Source of the DNA: Mytilus edulis
Taxonomy: Eukaryota > Mollusca > Bivalvia > Mytilida > Mytilidae
Length of the DNA stretch: 64,000 nucleotides
Assembly: GCF_963676685.1 (NCBI RefSeq)
Contig: NC_092351.1
Location: 42,522,733 to 42,586,732 of the forward strand
Reading direction: 5' to 3'
The stretch's first letter is position 1, and each line of letters starts with the position of its first letter. Positions 56,406 through 64,000 of this stretch are shown in pieces. Made by a program: the position numbers and the translations under genes. The notes under the pieces were generated by a model, which was given only the letters and a program-made list of their open reading frames with translations, did no database searches and had not been told where the DNA came from.

Positions 56406-58849
56406 TTAATTCATTAAAAGTTGAGAAAATGTTAGTGGAGTATTCTCTTTTTCTTGTTTCATTAACTCTAGCAACTCTATCTGAAGGTCTAATTTCTTCA
56501 TCTCTTTTGTCTGCTTTGCCATTTCACCCTTCAAATACAGTACCTGAAATAAAAATGATACATGTAGATCCATATGATTATTTTAACATATATCTTTATA
56601 TGTGTCTGTATACCTTACAACTCTTGTGGAATTTACAGAAGTATTGCATGAAACTGAGATTTCCAGATAAAGTGTATGACCTGTTGGACCTATGCTTTGG
56701 CCAGAAGCTGGAAGACCATAAATTTTAAATATTTATATTAGAAGATTTTCATAAAGATGTAAATTTTGTGTAATTTAAGATCGATACACGGTCTCACATC
56801 ATTGCCTATACCAGTGGTAGATCCAGAACTTTTTGTAAGCGGGTACTGACTGACCACAAAGGGGAGGGCATCGACCGGGCCCCTAGCCCCCTGGATCTGT
56901 ATCTGTATGATACAAACTAATCGATGGGGACCCAAAAAGTCAACTTTTCTTAGTGTTGATAATTGAATTTTACCTTTTTATTTTCCCGAGTATAATGACA
57001 GTCTTGAAACTAACACCGAGCCATTCATTATAAGACAATATGTTAATCGATTTTTATTATTTTGGATTATTTCTAAAATAAATGCAAATGGGAAATTTTA
57101 CCTGAAGCCCATAAACATCATCAGCAGTTGCTTTCCTTTTCTTTGGATTTTCTGCTTTCTGTGCTGTTAGAGTACCCAGCTCAACTACTGCAGCTACTGG
57201 GCGTGGCACCTGGATATGTACAGCCGGTAGAAGCGATATTAGTGGTAATGGCTGAAGAATGGATTCAGATCCAGATTGGGAAAGTGGTTGGCTTGGAGGG
57301 GTATCAAACAGGTCCTGGGAATTACTTGCACTCTCCTCTGGCAATGCTGCTGAGTTGTCATCTAGAAAATATAATAAGGAGCTTGTTATTTTTATAATTA
57401 TCATGATGATGAATAGACGTGTGTCTATTGTTAAATTTTCTTACTTAAAGAGAGGTTTTTTTGTCAGACATTCTTTCTTTGCTTTCATTGACCTAGCCTG
57501 ACAAACCATATGCATCAATGACAACCAAAACGAGACGGTCAGTAACAAAACTATATATCATAAGACAACTTCTGTTCACAATCTCACTCGCTGTCAAAAA
57601 AAATAATCTTTACATTGCTTATTGTTAAATGAAAATTGCTGGCCCATCTACATTTTACAGTGTTGATATTGCGTCCCCTTTGGTATATTTGACAAAATAA
57701 AAAGAACCTATTCCAGTGGCACTTCTGTGCATACATTTCTCACTGTATAGCCCTCCCCCTTTTTATCCACATTTTTTTCACTCATATCCCACAAACTTTA
57801 ACACCATCTCTATATATTTATTTTCCAAATCTTGAACGATCAACAAAAGATGATTATTAAAATTGTTAAAATCTTGGCCTTTACGAGCGTATTTAAGGTA
57901 CGGGTTAGCCAGGGTCCGAGAAACATCGTCCTGTCGGCTACAAATCAAAGGGAAATAACAGCAAGGAGGTTCTTTCGTGGATAAACAAAAAATTTGAACT
58001 GAACATGTATTGTTCCAAACTATCACTACAATATTGTCAAAAGACAATATTTGAAATCGTCCATCGCTAGAAAAATGTGTGTCATGAGGTAATAAGGCTC
58101 AAAAACAAATATGTTCATTAGCATGCTGAGCGTCTTTCAAGGTTAATATTTAGGACGTAAATACTAGAATGCAGACGACATAAATAATTGACCAAATGAA
58201 TTGAAATACTTATATTCACTGAGTAAAACTGAATATAGCCGAATGCCATTTAAATACTAAGCTTACACATTATTCAACATTAATAAATCAGCTAAATACC
58301 TGTCAAATTTTTATGACATGGTATAAATAATCGGCGATTTTTTTTAACACAAAGTTGCATGAAATCGAGAGAATAATTAATAGCATTTAAAGATTTATTA
58401 TTTTTACATATTCACAAAAGAGTATAAATTAGTTACTGATACATACCAAGTACACTTTCAACTCCTTCAAGACCTTTGAAAGAATCTGAGTCTTTACAAA
58501 GGTCTATTGTTCTTTCAATGGCCAGACACAGTTTTTTTGGCTGTGGACCACCACCAGTAGCCCTCTGCTCCTTGTTACGGTTGTTAAAAACCTTCTTAGC
58601 CACCTTCTTGGTGTTAGCCCACTTGTCTTTACAGTCTTTGGGAGACCTGTTGGCAACACCCAGAGCACTGACCAAGATGGAAATCCTGCTCCAGACAGCA
58701 ATCTTTCTGGAATTGGTTATACCATCCCCAAACTTTTCATTAATCACTTTGTAATTCTTTTGCACTTGATCTTGAATTACATTTACTTCTTCTTGGGTGA
58801 AGTTAGGTTTTCTGTCCCTTTGTGTTTTAGCAGAAGACTTGTCAGCCAT
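56406..58849 (-). CDS. Harbinger-associated Myb/SANT-like DNA-binding protein
   Basis: Exons 58849-58447, 57361-57102 and 56543-56406; 801 nt, 266 residues plus TAA, no internal stop. Donors G|GTATGT and CAG|GTAAAA; acceptors TTTTCTAG and TTATTTCAG; phases 1 and 0 fit. ATG at 58849 starts MADKSSAKTQRDRKPNFTQE. Residues 15-95 form a Myb/SANT-like domain with W53 (AVWSRI) and W77 (CKDKWANTKK). Then a Pro/Ser-rich linker with a basic KKRKAT signal, and exon 3 encodes a short coiled coil (EMAKQTKEMKKLDLQIELL). In Harbinger systems this partner enters the nucleus, binds subterminal DNA and recruits the transposase. The other ATG, 30 nt upstream, is less likely. Confidence 0.88.
56810..56905. repeat. 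Degraded GGATCCAG-type MITE in intron 2 of the Myb-like gene
   Basis: 'gtggtagatccagaactttt' to 'ccccctggatctgtatc' parallels the 33885-34011 element; diverged. Confidence 0.5.
57362..58446 (-). other. Intron 1 of the Myb-like gene
   Basis: About 1.1 kb of AT-rich sequence; the 89-codon minus-strand frame at 57778 has no splice fit and is left out. No repeat that I can name. Confidence 0.5.
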
Positions 58850-58904
58850 GTTGAAGTAAATATTAACAAACCAATGCATTGTGGGTAAAGAGAATAATCT
58901 CTAA

Positions 58905-59087
58905 ACTTTAGTTAAATATTTAACGAGTGGTTAAATTAATTTACGTCATCGTTAACTAACGACGGCGTTAAACCAAGTTGAACAACACCATTTTAACCAT
59001 GGGTTAATTAACGATACGTTAGAGTATTTAACGACACGTTAAATTTAACGCTTACGTTAAGTTAACGACAAGTTGAACAACCGGGCC
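58905..59087. promoter_or_regulatory. Right subterminal array of CGTTAA/TTAACG hexamers
   Basis: Nine exact hexamers (five TTAACG, four CGTTAA) and a second internal TIR core (GTTGAACAAC near 58978) mirror the left end. Lies between the Myb-like start codon and the right TIR, so it may also be that gene's promoter. Confidence 0.6.
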
Positions 59088-59090
59088 CAG

Positions 59091-59904
59091 GTTGCCTTTT
59101 GACCACCAGATATAAAATTGCAGTGGCAAATTGAAAATTTTAGTGGCTAGGAATTCATGTCGCCTAAGAAATTTGTTATGAAAGTCTAGTCAGTAGAGCT
59201 TATAAAGACTACTGAAAAAAGCTTTGAACTTTCGTTATGAATCTTAAAGGTTTCCTTTTTAAATGATTTAGATCCCTCAATGGAATCTGATTTGCCAGCT
59301 AAATCAGGAAGGCCCTGGCAAAATTTGCAGCTCATTTTATTTTCAAATTCATTATAGATCAGCAAGGGTAACTCTTTTCCTTCATTTAGCCAGCTGTTTT
59401 TAAATTTTCCTATAAATTTTCCAGTTCGCCTTGAATTGTTGCCGCGATTTTACGCTTAATCGTAACATTATATGATGTACTTGACTCTTCAGAAGCCCGA
59501 AGTTTCTATAGGGGAACTCTCCGCTCCTTCTTTTGTTTCTGAGCTGGTGAAACATCGTTGTTATAGGTAGTTGTATTGAAAATGCGTACAGCAACATGTA
59601 TTGGTCCCGAAAAAACTTCAACAAATACTTGACTTCCCAGTTATTTTAAGCGCTTTTATGACCCCGATAAGATTAAGAATGCTTGGAATCATATTCAAGA
59701 TTTAGCATACATTCAAGCACTCTAATGACTGTGAATAGAACTTAATAGATATATCCTGAGGCAGGTTGATTATCCGGAATTTTATGGTCGCCAGGTCCAA
59801 ATATTACTAGTCGCCAAATGGCAACCAAAAATGAAATTAGGGTCACCTGCAGTCTTTATAGGTCGCCCAGGCGACTGTTTTAATAGCCTAAATTGAGGGC
59901 TGCG
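59091..59904. other. No gene recognised
   Basis: 59100-59150 and 59790-59880 hold similar wording ('agtggcaaattgaa', 'tagtcgccaaatgg', 'aggtcgcccaggcgac'), a short degraded repeat. No supported coding. Confidence 0.4.
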
Positions 59905-60235
59905 TCGACAAACTTATGAAGCTTCAAAGTACGTTGATGTTGTTGAACGAGGAATACTGCTTTCTCAAAAGTTGCTAATACAGGGCTATGAATCAATCAA
60001 ATTAAGGTCATCTCTCAAGAAAATTTACGGTCGCCATCATGAGCTGATTGGCCATTATGACAAAAGTGTGTCAGAAATCATATCTGATATTCTTCCTCAG
60101 TCATAATAACCTTCCATCATTACAGAACTGAACAAAGAAATAACACGACGGATGCCGTATACGGTGCAGGAAATGCTTACCCTTCCGGAGCACCTGATTT
60201 CACTCCCGGTTTTAAGAGGAGTTCGTGTTGTTTCT
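59905..60235 (+). pseudogene. Diverged Penelope-like element, C-terminus and 3' end
   Basis: Reads TYEASKYVDVVERGILLSQK, then IKLRSSLKKIYGRHHELIGH and SEIISDILPQS before TAA at 60104. Copy 1 has FLDRGLLLTRKL, KLKSSLRKFYGRHHELVDRY and SQMISDMFLTS in the same places. The untranslated part keeps 'gcttacccttccggagcacc' and 'ggagttcgtgttgtt' but lacks the usual end. A second, more distant family of the same type. Confidence 0.75.
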
Positions 60236-61019
60236 TAATTATCATTTATAAATGTTGATGAAAATGTCCTTTGGTTTTGTGAGTCTTCGTTTACTCCTTG
60301 TTTTTGATTGTTATTGTCTTGGTTTTAATCGTTATTTGTTATGGTCGATCATCTATCCATGAAAAAGCTGCTACTATACGTCACAGGGGTAATATACATA
60401 CAGTTAATAAAAAGAGAACACAATAAAAGTTTGGAATTGTCGTTTATTTTAAATGAAAACGTCAAAAGTTGTTATATAAAAAAGAGGATTATACCTAGTG
60501 AACATTACAGATTTATTTCCACCTCGGAAGAGTGACAAATGAAACAATGGATAACAAGTTGGCTTAAACAGTCCTTCGAGTCTGCAACCACCTTTCTAAA
60601 GGTGACGTTAATAGGGGATGTATCAAGATCGTTTTCCCGTCCGGTCAGAATAGGGACATTATATATGATGCTTCGTGTAGAGAGCATGTTATTTCTACGT
60701 TAAGAATAGTTCAGCACTAATCTTGAGTATCTGGTTTAATATACTCTATAAATGCTGATTATTTGCATCTAGATTTTAACTCCAAAGAGTTTAATATATC
60801 GGTCCATGAATCTTTCAATAAATCATTATTCGATATTTTCGGTTAAAGATCAAAAATAAACTTTGTCATGACATTATCTTTATATTGCATGATAAGCAAA
60901 TAAAGTTAAACATTCTTATATTATTTTATTTGATTTCAAACCCAGACTTAGGACGTAGGTTTTCAGTTAGAAGTGTTTTTCATTTGTCATTTCGGAGCCT
61001 TTTTAGCTGACAATGCGGT
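60236..61019. other. Family 5 scrap, no gene
   Basis: 60500-60720 is a reversed, degraded family 5 tail ('ggatgtatcaagatcg', 'gtccggtcagaatagggaca'). The minus-strand frame at 60505 is this repeat. Confidence 0.5.
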
Positions 61020-61135
61020 ATGGGCTGTTCATTTTTGACGGCGGTACGGTGATCTATAGCTGTTTTTATGGGCCAAATGGTCTCTTGTGGAGGGTTGATT
61101 CACTGGCAATCATACCCCATTTCTGATATGTATAT
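61020..61135 (-). repeat. Dispersed bivalve repeat (family 3), reversed scrap
   Basis: 'gcggtacggtgatctatagc' to 'caatcataccccatttctga' is the reverse of the start of family 3. Confidence 0.65.
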
Positions 61136-61174
61136 TACTTATTTATGTGTGATAAATTTCTCCAGAAAAAAATA

Positions 61175-61465
61175 CATTAATATATACAGACATGTTTTAT
61201 TTCCACTGTATAATTCCCTCGGTGGCTCTGTCATAGGTGTTAAGATCTTATGAGAAGTACCATCTATGCATCCTACAACATTGTCTATTATCGGCCACCT
61301 CCCTCACCAGTTTCTCAAATCCTGTCGTACTGGACAATGGATGAGTGGGAAACAACTTCCCATATCGGTATCCACATGGTGTTCACAATCCTTTCAACCG
61401 CTGATCCACTGATTTCAAGTGTCAATGAGAGAATTGTATATTTAGGTTATTGCCGCAACCAGATC
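61175..61465 (-). pseudogene. Second Harbinger-type transposase, fragment
   Basis: On the minus strand: ISGSAVERIVNTMWIPIWEV, a stop, then after a frameshift NVVGCIDGTSHKILTPMTEP and PRELYSGNK. GCIDGTSHKI with a following YSG is the first-aspartate region of DDE_Tnp_4 (Harbinger) transposases. The sequence differs from the 52890 gene, so it comes from another family. No later catalytic residues are present. Confidence 0.6.
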
Positions 61466-62640
61466 AGGGTCAGTAGTATCACATTTGCAAGTGTTTGCCA
61501 ATGACACACCAACGTTATAGGTCTGCATTTAATTTGACACCAATGTTGCTAACTCTTGGATTGATTCGACTATCTCTTCCGACAATATCCAGAATTCGTA
61601 TGGTCTTATAATCAAACTCCCGTACACATAATTTGAATTGTTATACGATAAAAAAGATCGTAATTGATGAATATTGGTAAACATTATCCTTTGTAGATTA
61701 TATATATATTACATGTAAGTTTGTGTCTTACACTTATATTCTAGTCTGGACAATATTTACCAATAGTGATATAATAACAATAATAAACGAACAAGATAAA
61801 ATGAAACAGATTGGGATTCCATACCAGCAGCCGCCTTGGTGTGAAAAAAAGTCTATGAACACCCAGACATTTTCATTTAGAAATATACTTTTCTCCTATA
61901 CTAACTTCAGCAACGAAATTGTTCAAGGTTTTTACAGGGATAACCTTTCCGTTATTGACAGCTTCTTGCCGAAGACCGCTGACACATTTAGGTTACAAGA
62001 ATTTTCAATGACTTGTGCATAATCTCTTTCAGAAGCTGCTACCTTAAACTCTGGTTGTAGACTATAGTTTTCTTTTTCACACAGACCTCTTTCAATGTCT
62101 GTCTGATAATTGTTTTGCAGCTGATAACATGACAATGTCTAATAATTGTTTTGCAGCTGATAAAATGACAAGGCTGCAGCATCAATTTAAACTTGTGTCC
62201 ACCAAAACAAATATTTCAGTATGGCATTACATCCTTCAGAGCTGTTACACTAGTCTATATTAACGTAGACGCGGCACAACCCTAATACTGATCAGCATTC
62301 ATACTGCTTAAAATTTCATGTAAACTGTAAACTAAAAATATCTCTTTCTCTTTCCATTTAGTGTTTTTACCTGAATAATCATAGGTTGATCTGTTCGGAC
62401 GAGCATAGTTCTTTCGAAGTCCATGTCAGTACGGTATTGACTAGGAATGATTCCCTTGAGAATAGACAACAACTATATTATGGTCGTCTTGAATACCTCT
62501 GTAGGCATGTGTGACGAATTCATTGGCATGTCAAATTTCTGTGACAAAACACTTGGTACATTTTCCTTTCGGAGGAGAGGTTTAGTACCATTGCTTTGCC
62601 AGCGATGAGATACAATACCAAGTAATCTTAAGACAAAAAC
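61466..62640 (-). other. Possible decayed coding pieces, minus strand
   Basis: 62135-61932 is open and coding-like (TDIERGLCEKENYSLQPEF, then VAASERDYAQVIENSCN). 62620-62340 has GIVSHRWQSNGTKPLLRKEN, then in other frames FVTHAYRGIQDDHNIVVVYS and QYRTDMDFERTMLVRTDQPM before a donor-like GTAAAA. Frame changes suggest a pseudogene. I do not recognise the family. A 'taattgttttgcagctgata' duplication lies at 62107 and 62140. Confidence 0.3.
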
Positions 62641-63404
62641 TATTTTTTGAATTCTTTTGTTGATACTTTGTTGTATATTTTTGTTGTTCCTTTAGCTATT
62701 CAACTAAAACTTACAAAATAAAGGAATGTGGTACACCATAGCTGGTAGACAAAAACAGATGTAGTACAACCCTAAAATATACTTTTGAGAACAGTTTACT
62801 ATGTCCAGCAAGAAAAGTTTTAAGGTCTAGCATCTAATAGATAAATAAACATGATATAAGTATGAAAACACAACAGAAAATGTTGAATAGAGATGGATTT
62901 GGGCCCAAAGATTACCGAGCTTCTTTAGAAAATAAACCCTTACAATTAAAACAAAACAGATACAAAGGGCCCTTTCTTATTCAAACGCTCATATATATTA
63001 TAACAAAATTGATAAAAAAAGATATAAAATCAATATGAAAATCATGAAATCAAATTATTCTAATAACCTTAAATCTAGGAGCAGAATAAAAAAAGGTAGA
63101 CAAAACAATTTCCTCTTTTTTCCCCTCTAATTTATGACAAGTGCATTTCTGCATAGGACGAAAAACAAAGATAATACTGTTATATTAGTATTTATTTGTT
63201 ACATTTAAAATTGATTAATACTGAATTCTTCACATAGCTGTCCAGTCAACTCTCTGGTTAGGATGCAACACAGCACGACTTTATTTCAAATGAAAACTAA
63301 TAAAAATAAATTTACATTAAAGACATAGAATAACTTTATTCTGCGTACAATAGACGTGATTTTGAAAGTTTAGTTATCTTTATGGTGAGGCTGAGACACA
63401 GAAT
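62641..63404. other. No gene recognised
   Basis: AT-rich, with no long open frame, repeat or RNA gene that I can identify. Confidence 0.45.
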
Positions 63405-63615
63405 AAATTTATTCCACACTCTCAAGTGATTTATATATATGGTATAATAATATACAACTCGTCTAAACATTAAACCTACAATGTTAGATCTGTAAATTTG
63501 CTTTCGCAAATTTTGGTTCTTCCCTCGCCGGGATTCGAACCCATGCTACTGTGATATCGTGACACCAAATCGCCTGCACTGCAGCCGTCCTGCTAGACCA
63601 CACGACCACCTGGGC
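63405..63615 (-). repeat. tRNA-derived SINE
   Basis: On the minus strand 63615-63527 reads 'aggtggtcgtgtggtctagc' (A box) and 'gggttcgaatcccggcgagg' (B box) with a tRNA-like length between, followed by a non-tRNA body ('aatttgcgaaagcaaattta', itself a hairpin). I favour SINE over a working tRNA gene because the first stem and anticodon region do not pair well. Confidence 0.65.
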
Positions 63616-64000
63616 TCTCAATAAAAGAACTTTCGCTGGCCGTGTGTTACCTTTCCTCGTCAGTTTTAATCTAGCGGCGTACTACAGTACATGATATATA
63701 AGGCATGAAGATGTTATTGTTACAGATCAGCTAAATTATCTATAGTAAAGGATACTACAAATTAATGTAATATACAGTCACAGAAAATTATTATATTTAT
63801 AAGTACGTCTGAGTCAGTGACAACTCTACAACAGATGTATCCATCAATGATGGTGATACATGGCTGTGTACATAATGTATATACAACTCGTCTAAACATC
63901 AACCCAACAATGTTAGATCTGTAAATTTGCTTTCGCAAATCTATGGTATAATAATATATATGTTCCAGACCATCTGCATATTTGAACCGTACGCGTAATG
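63616..64000. repeat. Second copy of the SINE body segment
   Basis: 63880-63945 repeats 63455-63515 ('acaactcgtctaaacatyaa', 'atgttagatctgtaaatttg') without the tRNA head; 'ggtataataatatat' also recurs. Otherwise no gene. Confidence 0.6.

Larger units (their letters stand above)
52688..59087. mobile_element. Complete PIF/Harbinger transposon, 6,400 bp
   Basis: The ends are GGGCCGGTTGTTCAACTTGT and, on the other strand, GGCCCGGTTGTTCAACTTGT: about 27 bp of inverted repeat with one mismatch. CAG is duplicated on both sides (52685-52687 and 59088-59090), the CWG type of 3-bp duplication known for some Harbingers. It carries the two genes expected of the superfamily, a DDE transposase (plus strand) and a Myb/SANT-like protein (minus strand), convergent. 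Both have GT/AG introns. The empty site would read AAAGACCAGGTTGCCTTTT. Confidence 0.9.

Noticed and set aside
57128..57397. Plus-strand frames opposite the Myb-like exon 2
   Set aside because: Antisense shadow of a well-supported exon.
63527..63615. tRNA gene on the minus strand
   Set aside because: Good B box, but poor first stem and a SINE body follows; the body recurs at 63880.

Overview
This is AT-rich, repeat-dense animal DNA, almost certainly from a bivalve mollusc and probably a mussel (Mytilidae). I base that on many dispersed repeats whose wording I recognise from bivalve genomes, for example the 'gatgagtcttatgtagacg' family, the 'ttggttgcttaacgtccagt' family and the 'ccatttccattctcaatttt' family. 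Genes are split by introns with GT/AG borders. There are no operons, ribosome binding sites or CRISPR arrays. Most long open frames are transposon remains. Few exons look like host genes.

Layout. 1-7.2 kb: two head-to-tail minus-strand copies of a Penelope-like retroelement whose GIY-YIG endonuclease lies N-terminal to the reverse transcriptase, joined by a CxC linker (the published Naiad arrangement). Detached 3' ends follow at 6.8, 10.7, 20.1 and 59.9 kb. 7.8-29.2 kb: a probable minus-strand secreted or membrane gene with a WSC domain split over two exons (15.4 and 9.9 kb), a possible signal-peptide exon (29.2 kb), a possible T/S-rich exon (7.8-8.1 kb), and an unassigned transmembrane terminal exon with a polyA signal (25.5 kb). 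Its introns are filled with bivalve repeats, a TIR MITE with TAA duplications and a decayed intronless gene (27.2-27.9 kb). 29.4-34.4 kb: foldback structures, with a 2.3 kb Ginger-like DNA transposon (about 170 bp palindrome-rich TIRs and a broken retroviral-type integrase gene) inside a larger inverted repeat. 34.8-36.5 kb: SINE-like pieces and a tandem array of about 160 bp units. 37-41.6 kb: a 5'-truncated LINE with AP endonuclease, RT and RNase H. 41.6-44.2 kb: exons of a tyrosine-recombinase-like gene, duplicated, one copy split by a SINE-like insertion with perfect 11-bp duplications. 44.9-49.1 kb: two decayed Tx1/L1-like LINE fragments. 50-52.3 kb: nested SINE, a large bivalve repeat, and a membrane protein fragment ending at the start of a TIR-type domain.

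52.7-59.1 kb: the best-preserved unit, a complete 6,400 bp PIF/Harbinger transposon with 3-bp CAG duplications. It carries a three-exon DDE transposase (D145, D223, E259; one TGA at codon 284) and a convergent three-exon Myb/SANT-like partner (266 codons). Both ends have arrays of TTAACG/CGTTAA hexamers. By family precedent, the Myb-like protein binds subterminal DNA and brings the transposase to the ends. 59.1-64 kb: a diverged Penelope-like 3' end, a second Harbinger transposase fragment, possible decayed exons and a tRNA-derived SINE.

All calls are by eye. Splice sites fit consensus but are not transcript-proven, and repeat borders are approximate unless a target duplication is stated.
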